This document shows, in pieces, positions 8,991 to 17,484 of a stretch of 64,000 bases of DNA. The position numbers and the translations under genes were made by a program. The notes beneath the pieces were generated by a model, which was given only the letters and a program-made list of their open reading frames with translations, made no database searches and was not told the origin of the DNA. Where the stretch lies: positions 3,249,501-3,313,500 of the forward strand of contig NZ_CP041238.1 of assembly GCF_013488225.1 (NCBI RefSeq), read 5' to 3'. This stretch comes from Sinorhizobium mexicanum. Lineage in GTDB: Bacteria; Pseudomonadota; Alphaproteobacteria; Rhizobiales; Rhizobiaceae. Every line of letters starts with the position of its first letter. Position 1 is the stretch's first letter.

Positions 8991-9974
8991 GTGACAGCGG
9001 ACAGCAGAGCGAATGCCACCGGGATGGCGGACGAACTCCTCGATACCGGCCTCCTTCGGTCGGGGCTGAAGATCAATCACATGAGACTCATCCTGGCGAT
9101 CGAGGATCATCGCCGCATCAGCACCGCCGCCGATTCGCTCGGCATCTCGCAACCCGCGGCGTCGCGCATGCTCGCCGAAATCGAAGCGATCATGAAGGCG
9201 CCGATTTGCGAACGGGTGGCGCGCGGCGTCGAACTGACCCGTTATGGCGAGGCCCTTGCGCGACGGGCGCGCACGATCTTTCTCGAACTGCGCGAGGCCG
9301 CGCGCGAGATCAATGAATTGAAAACCGGCAGCGGCGGCTCGGTATCGCTCGGCTCCGTCACCGGCCCCGCCCTTAACCTCGCCGTGCCTGCCATCCGCCA
9401 GGTTTCGACCGCCTATCCGGGCATCGAGATCAATGTGCAGATCGACAACAGCAATGTGCTGACCCGCGAACTCCTGGCGGCGCGTCACGACTTCGTCGTC
9501 GGTCGCATCCCAGACGATTTCAATCCGCGTCTCTTCAACATGGTGGAGATCGGCTTCGAGGAAGTCTGCCTGATCGTTCGCGAAGGCCATCCCCTTCTCG
9601 ACAAGCCATTTGCCAGTGCCCATGATCTGCCGGGCTACGACTGGGTGTTCCAGCCGCCGGGCACGCTATTGCGCCGCGCGGTCGAGGACAGCTTCGTCTC
9701 CGCCGGCGTTCGGCTGCCGGCAACTGTCATCAACACATCCTCGATCATCCTGACCCTATCGATCGTTCGAAACACCAATGCGATCGCGCCAGTCGCCCTC
9801 GATGTCGCAAACCTCGTCGCCGGCAACGGGACGCCCGCCGGCGATATTCGCGTGCTGCCGACGCAATTCCCGATACGCATCAAGCCCTACGGCCTCATCA
9901 CCGCCGAAGGCCGTGCCCTGCCGCCAAGCGCAAAGCTGCTCTACGACCTGATCCTGAAGCAAAGCAGGGCGTGA
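8991..9974 (+). CDS. gguR: LysR-family regulator GguR
   Basis: 327 aa starting at GTG. The winged helix is at about residues 25-85 (IEDHRRISTAADSLGISQPAASRMLAEIE), followed by a long linker helix and a LysR substrate-binding domain starting near GGSVSLGSVTGPA. The N-terminal extension of about 25 residues before the HTH is typical of this subgroup. It is divergent from chvE, matching the Agrobacterium arrangement in which GguR represses chvE and is relieved by galactose or arabinose. Effector identity is from that literature, not visible here. Confidence 0.88.
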   Translation: MTADSRANATGMADELLDTGLLRSGLKINHMRLILAIEDHRRISTAADSLGISQPAASRMLAEIEAIMKAPICERVARGVELTRYGEALARRARTIFLELREAAREINELKTGSGGSVSLGSVTGPALNLAVPAIRQVSTAYPGIEINVQIDNSNVLTRELLAARHDFVVGRIPDDFNPRLFNMVEIGFEEVCLIVREGHPLLDKPFASAHDLPGYDWVFQPPGTLLRRAVEDSFVSAGVRLPATVINTSSIILTLSIVRNTNAIAPVALDVANLVAGNGTPAGDIRVLPTQFPIRIKPYGLITAEGRALPPSAKLLYDLILKQSRA

Positions 9975-10081
9975 TCAGGCCCGCATAACCCTCGTAGGGC
10001 AGGATCGCCCAAGATCAGTGCTTCGTTCGATTGGCGCAAATTGCTTCGCCTTGAATGAATGCTTTTGGGAAGGGCAACGTC

Positions 10082-10540
10082 ATGTTCGGCATGTCGCTGT
10101 TTCAGTCGGTGCTCGAGCGATTGAAGGCGGAGCAGCAGGGCGACGCGTGCGACGAGGACGTCGGCGTGCAGGTATTCCGGCACGGGAAAGCGGGCTTCTC
10201 GCCAGGCTTCATCGTCGACACGTCTTCGGCGGCCGCAACCGCATTCGATGCCGTGGAGCGAGCCTATCGTGAGCTCGCGCCGGCCGAGAAGGCGCAGCCG
10301 CCGGTGATGCCCGATTATCTGAGACGCACGAGTCTCGCTGACGTTGCCGCCGACCTCGTGCTGCAGGAGCAGGAGACGGCCGCGACGCTCGCTGCCAAGC
10401 GACGGCGGTTCGCCGCCGCCAACCACCCGGACAGATTACCGGCCGAATTCAGGGCCAACGCCACCATCCGGATGAAGCTCGCCAATATGCTCATCGACGA
10501 AGCGTCGCGAAGGCTGCCGCGCGACAACAGGTCGACATGA
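10082..10540 (+). CDS. Small protein with a J-domain-like C-terminal HPD segment
   Basis: 152 aa from the ATG at 10082, preceded by GGGAAGGG; an upstream in-frame ATG at 10055 lacks a site. The N-terminal half is acidic and unrecognised. Near the C-terminus the run KRRRFAAANHPDRLPAEFR has a basic helix, an HPD tripeptide and then a helix (MKLANMLIDEASRRL), the order of helix II, HPD and helix III of a DnaJ J-domain. Helix I is not obvious. It may be a divergent co-chaperone for DnaK, or a structural coincidence. Convergent with the next small gene, three bases away. Confidence 0.65.
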   Translation: MFGMSLFQSVLERLKAEQQGDACDEDVGVQVFRHGKAGFSPGFIVDTSSAAATAFDAVERAYRELAPAEKAQPPVMPDYLRRTSLADVAADLVLQEQETAATLAAKRRRFAAANHPDRLPAEFRANATIRMKLANMLIDEASRRLPRDNRST

Positions 10541-10543
10541 CCT

Positions 10544-10774
10544 TCACTTCGACGCGTCCTCCGTATCGGCTTTGTCATCGGCCGATTGCTTCGGCTTGAA
10601 AAAGATCAAGAGGGCACAGCCTGCATAGGCAGTCACAGCCAGAAAGATCATGCCCCAAGTCACCTGGCCGTTGCTGAACTCGACCGCCGTCCACGCGGCA
10701 CAGGCGGCGACGATCAACAGACGGATCCACAAGGGGCGGTAGAAAGGGTGATCCGGATCGATGAACTTGAGCAT
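10544..10774 (-). CDS. Small two-helix membrane protein, DUF3329-like
   Basis: 76 aa from the ATG at 10774. It opens with MLKFIDPDHPFYRPLWIR, followed by two hydrophobic helices (LLIVAACAAWTAVEF and MIFLAVTAYAGCALLIFF) and a charged tail. This matches small rhizobial proteins annotated as DUF3329, by recall of the DPDHPFYRP opening. No function is known. Upstream in-frame residues look non-coding. Confidence 0.7.
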   Translation of the reverse strand: MLKFIDPDHPFYRPLWIRLLIVAACAAWTAVEFSNGQVTWGMIFLAVTAYAGCALLIFFKPKQSADDKADTEDASK

Positions 10775-11125
10775 TCTGTCTCTCGGGCGAGCGTGCAAAG
10801 TGGCTTCCTTGTATGGGCAAATTGGCCGCGTCCGCAAGTGTGCCGTCACAAACCCAGCCTTGACGACACCGGCATAAATGGAATAAAAATTCCGAAATTT
10901 GAAAAACTAGCCTTTTCATTCCGTCGCTCGTGAAATTGTCGCAAACGCGAGACAGGATCGGAATGGAGCCAAGGGAGAGAGGCACACCTCGCCGCGGCGC
11001 GCAGGATATCAACCGTCGTCACATTCCTATGCATGCGCGGGCAATGCTGCCCGCGACGCCTTCGCGCGATGAGCGTCATCATCGCGTTCCCTTCCGGTTG
11101 CGACCGGATTTCGAGAGAGACGAAC
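10775..11125. other. 351-bp control region between two divergent genes
   Basis: No gene is credible here. The stretch is markedly AT-rich around 10870-10920, as expected for promoters firing left (the small membrane protein) and right (idhA). It contains an IolR-type box, listed separately. No strong hairpin is seen. Confidence 0.6.
10880..10893. promoter_or_regulatory. Candidate IolR operator upstream of idhA
   Basis: GGAATAAAAATTCC fits exactly the GGAA-N6-TTCC palindrome reported for the inositol repressor IolR of Sinorhizobium meliloti. It lies 233 bp upstream of the inositol dehydrogenase start, within the AT-rich promoter region. A GGAA-N6-TTCC match can occur by chance, but the symmetry (GGAAT/ATTCC) and the target gene make it persuasive. 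Confidence 0.7.
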
Positions 11126-12118
11126 ATGACAGTGAGATTTGGTCTTCTGGGCGCCGGCCGCATCGGCAAGGTTCACGCGAAAGCCGTCAGCGGCAATCCT
11201 GACGCCGTGCTTGTCGCGGTTGCCGACGCGTTCCCGGCGGCGGCGGATGCCATTGCCGAGGCCTATGGCTGCGAAGTGCGCACGATCGAGGCAATCGAAA
11301 GCGCTGCCGATATCGATGCGGTCGTCATCTGCACGCCGACCGATACGCATGCCGACCTGATCGAGCGCTTTGCCCACGCCGGCAAGGCGATCTTCTGCGA
11401 AAAGCCGATCGATCTCGATGTCGAGCGCGTGAGGGCCTGCCTCAAGATCGTGTCGGATACAAAGGCCAAGCTGATGGTCGGCTTCAACCGCCGCTTCGAC
11501 CCGCATTTCATGGCCGTACGCAAGGCAATCGACGACGGCCGCATCGGCAATGTCGAGATGGTGACGATCACCTCGCGCGATCCGGGTGCGCCGCCGGTCG
11601 ACTATATCAAGCGCTCGGGCGGCATCTTCCGCGACATGACGATCCACGATTTCGACATGGCGCGCTTCCTGCTCGGGGAAGAACCCGTGACCGTGACCGC
11701 CACCGCTGCGGTGCTGGTGGACAAGGCGATCGGCGAGGCCGGCGACTATGACAGCGTCTCGGTCATCCTGCAGACGGCCTCCGGCAGGCAGGCGGTCATC
11801 TCGAATTCTCGCCGTGCCACCTATGGCTACGATCAACGCATCGAGGTTCACGGATCGAAGGGCGTCGTCTCGGCGGAAAACCAGCGCCCCGTATCGATCG
11901 AAATCGCCACCGGCGAAGGCTACACGCGTCCGCCGCTGCACGACTTCTTCATGACGCGCTATACCGAGGCTTATGCAAACGAGATCGAGAGCTTCATCGC
12001 CGCGATCGAAAAAGGTGCGGAGATCACGCCCTCCGGCAAGGACGGCCTCGCGGCGCTGGCACTGGCCGACGCGGCCTTGAAGTCGGTTGCCGAGAAACGC
12101 CAGGTCAGCATCGCCTGA
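11126..12118 (+). CDS. idhA: Inositol 2-dehydrogenase, Gfo/Idh/MocA family
   Basis: 330 aa. It oxidises myo-inositol to 2-keto-myo-inositol with NAD, the entry step of inositol catabolism. The N-terminal Rossmann motif GLLGAGRIGKVHA (about 6-18) is followed by the EKP motif (K93), and the catalytic pair is seen in IFRDMTIHDFDMA (D170, H174), matching the Lys-Asp-His set of characterised inositol dehydrogenases. The ATG at 11126 follows GAGAGAGA; an upstream extension is rejected. An intrinsic terminator follows. Rhizobia often keep idhA away from other iol genes, and an IolR-type box upstream supports regulation by inositol. Confidence 0.9.
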   Translation: MTVRFGLLGAGRIGKVHAKAVSGNPDAVLVAVADAFPAAADAIAEAYGCEVRTIEAIESAADIDAVVICTPTDTHADLIERFAHAGKAIFCEKPIDLDVERVRACLKIVSDTKAKLMVGFNRRFDPHFMAVRKAIDDGRIGNVEMVTITSRDPGAPPVDYIKRSGGIFRDMTIHDFDMARFLLGEEPVTVTATAAVLVDKAIGEAGDYDSVSVILQTASGRQAVISNSRRATYGYDQRIEVHGSKGVVSAENQRPVSIEIATGEGYTRPPLHDFFMTRYTEAYANEIESFIAAIEKGAEITPSGKDGLAALALADAALKSVAEKRQVSIA

Positions 12119-12143
12119 CGGCGGCGTTTTCGACGAAACATCC

Positions 12144-12171
12144 AGGCCGGGCTTTAAACCCGGCCTTTTTC
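12144..12171 (+). terminator. Intrinsic terminator after idhA
   Basis: AGGCCGGG (12144-12151) and CCCGGCCT (12159-12166) form an 8-bp GC stem followed by a T run at 12166-12170. It sits between the convergent idhA and GGDEF-EAL genes. Confidence 0.9.
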
Positions 12172-12183
12172 ATTCGGTGAAAA

Positions 12184-14529
12184 TCACCCCTCAAGTCTTT
12201 TCAGCCGATCCTGCGCCGGCTGGCTGGAGCTCGGCGCGCGCCCCGGGCGACCGGAGAGAAAGCCCTGTATCTGCCGGCATCCCTCTTCGACGATGATCTG
12301 CTTCTGCCGCTCTGTTTCGACACCTTCGGTCACCACCGGCAGGTTGAGGCTTTGACCTAGGGCGATGATCGCGCGGATGATGGCGTGCGCCGCCGGATCC
12401 TTGTCGAGAGCCGCGGTGAAGCTGCAATCGATCTTCAGCTTGTCAAAGGGGAAGGTCTGGAGATTGCTGAGCGAAGAGTGCCCCGTCCCGAAATCATCCA
12501 TGACGATGCGGACGCCGAGCAGTCGCAACCGGACGAGCGTCGCCAGCACGTCATCTCTGTTGTGCATGAGCACTGCTTCGGTGATCTCCAGTTCCAGCCG
12601 GCGCGGCTCGAGACCGGTGCGCCTCAGGATCCCCTCGATCTGGTCAAAGAGGTTGGGAAGCAGAAACTGGACCGGCGATATATTGACTGAAATCGCCAGC
12701 GGCTCGTTCCATCGGACCGCCTCAAGGCAAGCCTGCTCGAGCACCCACTCACCGATCTGGATGATCGAGCCGCTTTCCTCGGCAATCGGAATGAAAACAC
12801 TGGGGCTGACGAGACCGCGGTCGGGATGCTGCCAGCGCAACAGCGCCTCGTAGCCGACGACCCTGTCGTCACGAACGTCGACGAGCGGCTGGTATTCAAG
12901 AAAAAGCTGACGTCTGACGACTGCGTGCCGAAGGTCGTTTTCCATCTGCCGGCGCGTGCGCACCGCTGCATCCATCTCGGCGTCGAAGAAGCAGGCAATG
13001 CCCTTCCCGGTCTGCTTGGCCCGGTAAAGCGCCGTATCGGCGTTGTTGCAAAGCCGGTCCGCCGTCATTCCGTCGGCCGGATAGATCGCCACACCGATGC
13101 TGACGCCGACGGCCATCGGGTCACGGCTGGTGTCCATTTCCTCGGCAAAAAACCTGAGAATGCGCTTCGACAATTGCCGCGCCGCCTCGGGTCCGGCGGA
13201 AGGCTGGATGATCGCGAATTCGTCGCCGCCGAGCCGCGCGATCGTATCGCCTTCCGCGCATGCTGTACGCAGGATGTCGGCCACCTTGCGCAGGATGCGA
13301 TCGCCTTCTCCGTGACCGAAAATATCGTTGACGGCCTTGAAGCGATCGAGGTCGAGACAGAAGACGGCCAATGGCTCGTTCCTTGCGCTCGCTACGGCGA
13401 TCGCCTGCGCCATGCGGCGATCGAAGGAACTGCGGTTCGAAAGATCCGTCAGGGCATCATGATGCGCAAGGTGCTCGATCGTGCGTTCCGCCTCCTTGCG
13501 CTGGCTAAGATCGCGCACGAAAATCACGTCGCACTCGCGACCCCGGTATTCGATCGTGCGGCACATGTACTCGACGGGAATTCGCCTCCCGTCCGCGTGA
13601 AGCAGTTCGAGTTCGCATGATCCGAACGCCCGACGATCCCCCGGCCGCTCCCGGTCCTGCGTGAACAGCTCCGCGAGGTTTCTCTTTGCCAGATCGTTTG
13701 CGGTCCGGCCACAAAGGCCGGCGAAACGCTCGTTCACATCGACGATCTCATCGCCGCGGACGACCATCATGCCCTCGAGCGACGCGTTGACGAGGCCGCG
13801 AAGATCGGTGAGGTGACGGTCGAGAAAAAGCGCGCCGAAAGCCACGAGGATGAGTGTCGTCGATGCGGCGATCACGCCGCCCGCTAGCCAGGCGGCATCG
13901 AATGCATCGGCGGCGGCAATACCCGGGTCCGGCACGAGGCTGACGCCGCTCATCGACTTGAAATGCATCGCGCAAATCGCAAGGACGAGCAGGACCGTGG
14001 ACACGACCAGCCTGCGAACGCCCCGCAGCGTCTGAAACGCATGAAGCGCGACGCCGGCAATCAATGTGCCGAAGATGATGGCGATCATCGTCGATCCAAA
14101 ATCGAAGGTAACCTGGCCTTGTGTTTCGACCGCACGCATGCCGGTGAAATGCATCGCTGCGATGCCTAGGCCGAGCAAGACGCCGCCGGCAGCGAAGGCA
14201 TGACGGAAGGTCCCGGCCAGGGCCACCGCAAATGCAATCCAGGACGCCGCGATCGCCACCAGCACCGAGAGGGTCGTGCCTCGAACCTCGTAGGCGATCG
14301 GTATGCCGCCATCATAGGCGAGCATCGCGATGAAATGTGTCGACCAGATACCGACGCCGGACGCCAGGGCGCAGGCGACGGTCCAAAGGCGCCGCTCAGT
14401 GCCCTCGCTGCGCTGCGCGCGCAAGAGGAGCAGCATCGTGGCGACGCTGCCAGCAAGACAAACGACCGCCGCGACGGCGATCAGGCGCCAGTCATGATCA
14501 TTGCGTATGCATGCAATCACTGAAAACAT
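12184..14529 (-). CDS. MHYT-PAS-GGDEF-EAL membrane signalling protein (c-di-GMP turnover)
   Basis: 781 aa. Seven hydrophobic segments to about residue 235 carry three MHYT-type motifs (THFIAM near 64, MHFTGM near 126, MHFKSM near 188), a proposed metal or gas sensor. A PAS domain spans about 243-345. The diguanylate cyclase domain has intact GGDEF (434-438), and the EAL domain has EALLRW (561-566) and DDFGTG, so both activities look possible. The inhibitory I-site Arg is absent: the tetrapeptide is AEGD (425-428) rather than RxxD. Start at 14529 follows AGGGGG. It lies convergent to idhA with no obvious functional partner. Confidence 0.93.
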   Translation of the reverse strand: MFSVIACIRNDHDWRLIAVAAVVCLAGSVATMLLLLRAQRSEGTERRLWTVACALASGVGIWSTHFIAMLAYDGGIPIAYEVRGTTLSVLVAIAASWIAFAVALAGTFRHAFAAGGVLLGLGIAAMHFTGMRAVETQGQVTFDFGSTMIAIIFGTLIAGVALHAFQTLRGVRRLVVSTVLLVLAICAMHFKSMSGVSLVPDPGIAAADAFDAAWLAGGVIAASTTLILVAFGALFLDRHLTDLRGLVNASLEGMMVVRGDEIVDVNERFAGLCGRTANDLAKRNLAELFTQDRERPGDRRAFGSCELELLHADGRRIPVEYMCRTIEYRGRECDVIFVRDLSQRKEAERTIEHLAHHDALTDLSNRSSFDRRMAQAIAVASARNEPLAVFCLDLDRFKAVNDIFGHGEGDRILRKVADILRTACAEGDTIARLGGDEFAIIQPSAGPEAARQLSKRILRFFAEEMDTSRDPMAVGVSIGVAIYPADGMTADRLCNNADTALYRAKQTGKGIACFFDAEMDAAVRTRRQMENDLRHAVVRRQLFLEYQPLVDVRDDRVVGYEALLRWQHPDRGLVSPSVFIPIAEESGSIIQIGEWVLEQACLEAVRWNEPLAISVNISPVQFLLPNLFDQIEGILRRTGLEPRRLELEITEAVLMHNRDDVLATLVRLRLLGVRIVMDDFGTGHSSLSNLQTFPFDKLKIDCSFTAALDKDPAAHAIIRAIIALGQSLNLPVVTEGVETERQKQIIVEEGCRQIQGFLSGRPGRAPSSSQPAQDRLKRLEG

Positions 14530-14617
14530 GGATGCCCCCTGCCTCAGTGACAGCTTTGCAAGGAGTCTCTAAATAACTGTAAATTGCAAAAGCACCAGAA
14601 TTCGCCTGCAAGATTTC

Positions 14618-14643
14618 GGCAGCAGTTCAAGGTGCTACAGCGC
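14618..14643 (+). repeat. Partial copy of the composite palindromic repeat
   Basis: GGCAGCAGTTCAAGGTGCTA leads into CAGCGCC, matching the left arm of the second palindrome of the repeat family (GCAGCA-TTCAAA-GTGCTACAGCG). The right arm is missing, so this copy is truncated. It lies between the GGDEF-EAL start and the ROK gene stop. Confidence 0.65.
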
Positions 14644-14670
14644 CGCAGGACGCCGAGACGGTGTTCGAAC

Positions 14671-15879
14671 CTAACCATGCCGGGCGGCAATGTCGGCGTC
14701 GATCGTGCTCAGTGCGCGATTGAGATGACCGTCGAAAGCGAGCCGTTGCTCGTCGGCCGCCACCGAGATCTCCGGCAGCCCTTGCAGGCGCACCTGCAGG
14801 GATTGGGAGAGCCCCTCCTCCAACCCCTTATGAAGGAGATCGAAGTAGCGTGTCCCCGGTCCGGTGACGAAGATCGGCATCGGTTCGTAGAGGCTGAGCA
14901 TGCGGGAAATGCCATTACCGAGAGCGATGCCGGCCTGGCGGAAGGCATAGCCGGCCATGCGGTGCCCCTGGCGCGCGCTTGCCGCGATCTTGTCCATCTC
15001 CGACAGCGGCACGAACTTTGCGGGAATTGTGTCGGAAGGCACCTCGAATGCAGTGCGCAGGATTCCATAGAAACCGGCCGCCGCCTCGATGCAGCCATGG
15101 CCGCCGCACCGACAGAGGCCGGCGGAACTCGCGTGCAGCATGTGCCCGAAATTCGGCGCCGAAACATCGAGGTCGCCGAAACGCCCTTTGCGCGCAAGGC
15201 CGAGCCCAATGCTATGTCCGAGCGATATCGCCGCAAGCGCCTTGAAGTCGTCTCTCCCCTCCTCGGCCTGCACGGCAAGCGCCTGGGCAACCAGCAGCGT
15301 CTCGTTGCTGAGCATGATCTTGGCGCGCCAGTCCGGGCGCAGCAGCTCTTTGAAATCGAGCTCCTCGCGGCCGAAAACCGGCGACCAGATCAGTCGCGCT
15401 CCATCGGCGGCAACAAGACCCTTGCTGCTGATCGAGATGGCAAGCACGTCTTCCTTCGTGATGCGGGAGCGCTGGAGCAGCCGTTCAAGTGCGGCGGCAA
15501 ACATCTGTCCGAAAGCGGCGGTGCCCCTCAGATCGTGATTTCTCGCCTCCTCGAACCGGTCGAGCAGAGTGCCGCCATAGTCGGCGAGCGAATACTGCAC
15601 GATATCGGACGAGATGCGTACGACGATCACGTGGCCGCAGTCGCGCCTCGGCGTGAAAAGCACACGCGGCCGCCCGCGGCCGCCCTGAACATGCTGCTCG
15701 CTTTTGGCGATGATTCCGGCGCGTTCCAGTTCGGCGGTGATGGCGGAGACGGTGGCCGAGGCGAGAGCGGTTTCCGACGCGATTTCCGTGTGGGACAAGG
15801 AACCCTTCCGGCGGAGCGCCGCAAGGATAAGGGTGCTGTTCTGCTGACGTACAAGTTCAGTGCTGGACTTCGTCAGCAT
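14671..15879 (-). CDS. xylR: ROK-family transcriptional repressor, XylR-like
   Basis: 402 aa. An N-terminal winged helix (residues about 15-75, HTEIASETALASATVSAITAE) is fused to a ROK sugar-kinase-like domain. The zinc signature GLCRCGGHGCIE is intact. The glycine-rich phosphate region is divergent, as usual for regulators that bind rather than phosphorylate sugar. It is transcribed divergently from xylF, and the gap carries a 21-bp palindrome suited to a dimeric repressor. The expected role is repression of xylFHG relieved by xylose. Symbol given by context; the true inducer could be another pentose. Confidence 0.82.
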   Translation of the reverse strand: MLTKSSTELVRQQNSTLILAALRRKGSLSHTEIASETALASATVSAITAELERAGIIAKSEQHVQGGRGRPRVLFTPRRDCGHVIVVRISSDIVQYSLADYGGTLLDRFEEARNHDLRGTAAFGQMFAAALERLLQRSRITKEDVLAISISSKGLVAADGARLIWSPVFGREELDFKELLRPDWRAKIMLSNETLLVAQALAVQAEEGRDDFKALAAISLGHSIGLGLARKGRFGDLDVSAPNFGHMLHASSAGLCRCGGHGCIEAAAGFYGILRTAFEVPSDTIPAKFVPLSEMDKIAASARQGHRMAGYAFRQAGIALGNGISRMLSLYEPMPIFVTGPGTRYFDLLHKGLEEGLSQSLQVRLQGLPEISVAADEQRLAFDGHLNRALSTIDADIAARHG

Positions 15880-15958
15880 TCCACGTCCCTGTCGATGGCG
15901 GGTCCTTCAACCCCATGCCTCCTCCAAAGCATCTGTTGATCGGCAAGACAAGGCACCC

Positions 15959-16064
15959 TGCATGTTTCCTTGGATCGAAGCCGGCTCAAGAATAAAAACA
16001 CACGGCATTTCAACGCTCTACAGCGGTTGTTGCACGTCCCGAAAAAGACGCAGCGCGCTGCACG
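15959..16064 (+). repeat. Diverged composite palindromic repeat, xylR-xylF gap
   Basis: Starts TGCATGTTTCCTTGGATCG, matching the first palindrome of the family, and continues into CTACAGCGGTTGTTGCACG (from 16018) with right arm CAGCGCGCTG. Both halves are diverged from the better copies at 40116 and 62013. It fills much of the 346-bp gap between xylR and xylF. Confidence 0.65.
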
Positions 16065-16102
16065 GGAGCCTTGTTGACAGCCTGCTAAAACTCTGACATT
16101 TA

Positions 16103-16123
16103 TTTTCTCGACTGTCGAGAAAA
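16103..16123. promoter_or_regulatory. Perfect 21-bp operator palindrome for XylR
   Basis: TTTTCTCGAC (16103-16112), one central T, and GTCGAGAAAA (16114-16123) are exact inverted arms of 10 bp. It lies 103 bp upstream of xylF and 224 bp upstream of xylR. ROK repressors bind such AT-flanked palindromes. It is the obvious operator for the divergent promoters. Confidence 0.8.
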
Positions 16124-16225
16124 AAGTCCGCACTGGTTGCGGCGGGTTTGCGACAGCACTTCACGGTTGGCCGAGGAGGCGTGCGGGAGGTTCGCGCGCA
16201 AGGTGCAACCACTTGGGAGGATGAA

Positions 16226-17266
16226 ATGAAATCCGTTTTGAAGCTGATGGCGGGGGCTGCCATCATCGCGTCCATGCATTCGGCGGCGATCGCCAAGGAT
16301 CTTGTCGTCGGCGTTTCCTGGTCCAACTTCCAGGAAGAGCGTTGGAAAACCGACGAGGCCGCCATCAAGGCCGCGCTTGAAGCTTCCGGCGACAAGTATA
16401 TCTCCGCCGACGCCCAGTCTTCCGCCGCCAAGCAGCTGACGGACATCGAGTCGCTGATCGCGCAGGGCGCAAACGCCTTGATCGTGCTCGCCCAGGATTC
16501 CGACGCGATCGCCCCGGCGATCGAAAAGGCCACGGCAGAGGGCATCCCGGTCGTCGGCTACGACCGCCTGATCGAGAATCCGGCCGCCTTCTACATCACC
16601 TTCGACAACAAGGAAGTGGGCCGTATGCAGGCCCGCGAAGTCTTCAAGGCGAAGCCGGAAGGCAACTTCGTCTTCATCAAGGGCTCCTCGTCCGACCCGA
16701 ATGCCGACTTCCTCTTTGCCGGCCAGATGGAAGTGCTGAAGGAAGCGGTCGACGGCGGCAAGGTCAAAAATGTCGGCGAGGCCTACACCGATGGCTGGAA
16801 GCCGGAAAATGCCCAGAAGAACATGGAGCAGTTCCTGACCGCCAATGACAACAAGGTCGACGCGGTCGTCGCTTCGAACGACGGCACGGCCGGCGGCGCG
16901 ATTGCGGCGCTTTCGGCACAGGGGCTCGCAGGCTCCGTTCCGGTGTCCGGACAGGACGGTGACTTTGCGGCGCTCAACCGCGTCGCGCTCGGCACCCAGA
17001 CGGTTTCCGTCTGGAAGGACGCGCGCGAGCTCGGCAAGAAGGCCGCCGAAATCGCCTCGGCGCTCGCCGCCGGCAAGACGATGGACGAGATCGAGGGCGT
17101 TCAATCCTTCAACGGCGGACCGAAGGGCGTTGCCATGAAGTCGGTCTTCCTGGCGCCGCTCGCCATCACCAAGGACAATCTGAACGTCGTCATCGACGCC
17201 GGCTGGATTTCCAAGGACGCAGCCTGCCAGGGCGTTGCGGCCGGCACCATCGCCGCGTGCAACTGA
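16226..17266 (+). CDS. xylF: Xylose-type ABC transporter substrate-binding protein XylF
   Basis: 346 aa periplasmic protein with a signal peptide of about 23 residues ([20 protein letters not shown], cleaved after AIA). The mature part is a type-I sugar-binding fold that begins [20 protein letters not shown], as in D-xylose receptors, and has [11 protein letters not shown] near 112 and [12 protein letters not shown] near the hinge. The ATG at 16226 follows GGGAGG. First gene of xylFHG, under the 21-bp palindrome. It ends [16 protein letters not shown] with two cysteines. Confidence 0.9.
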   Translation: MKSVLKLMAGAAIIASMHSAAIAKDLVVGVSWSNFQEERWKTDEAAIKAALEASGDKYISADAQSSAAKQLTDIESLIAQGANALIVLAQDSDAIAPAIEKATAEGIPVVGYDRLIENPAAFYITFDNKEVGRMQAREVFKAKPEGNFVFIKGSSSDPNADFLFAGQMEVLKEAVDGGKVKNVGEAYTDGWKPENAQKNMEQFLTANDNKVDAVVASNDGTAGGAIAALSAQGLAGSVPVSGQDGDFAALNRVALGTQTVSVWKDARELGKKAAEIASALAAGKTMDEIEGVQSFNGGPKGVAMKSVFLAPLAITKDNLNVVIDAGWISKDAACQGVAAGTIAACN

Positions 17267-17293
17267 CGGCTCGGCATTTGAATTGACCTTAAG

Positions 17294-17320
17294 ACGCCGC
17301 AACGCGACCCGTTGCGGCGT
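17294..17320 (+). terminator. Strong hairpin after xylF
   Basis: ACGCCGCAACG (17294-17304) and CGTTGCGGCGT (17310-17320) make a perfect 11-bp stem with a 5-nt loop, followed by TTGCTTG. It lies 27 bp past the xylF stop and 165 bp before xylH. Partial termination or 3'-end protection would raise binding protein over permease. Confidence 0.75.
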
Positions 17321-17382
17321 TTGCTTGAGGTCGGGACGATCTTCACATGCGGGTGTTAAGATCGCCGCAACCGCGGCGCTCG

Positions 17383-17442
17383 GCAGCAACTCAAAGTGCT
17401 ACAGCGTCCTTCGCGCGTCTGATTAGACGCGCGACGCTGTAG
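17383..17442 (+). repeat. Composite palindromic repeat, second half only (xylF-xylH gap)
   Basis: GCAGCAACTCAAAGTG is followed by an inverted pair, CTACAGCGTC...GACGCTGTAG (17399-17442), with inner GCGCGTC/GACGCGC arms. This is one of the best preserved copies of the second palindrome. It lies inside the xyl operon, between hairpin and xylH. Confidence 0.8.
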
Positions 17443-17484
17443 AACGACCGCATGTGCAAATGGAAACAGTGGGGGACGGCGGCC

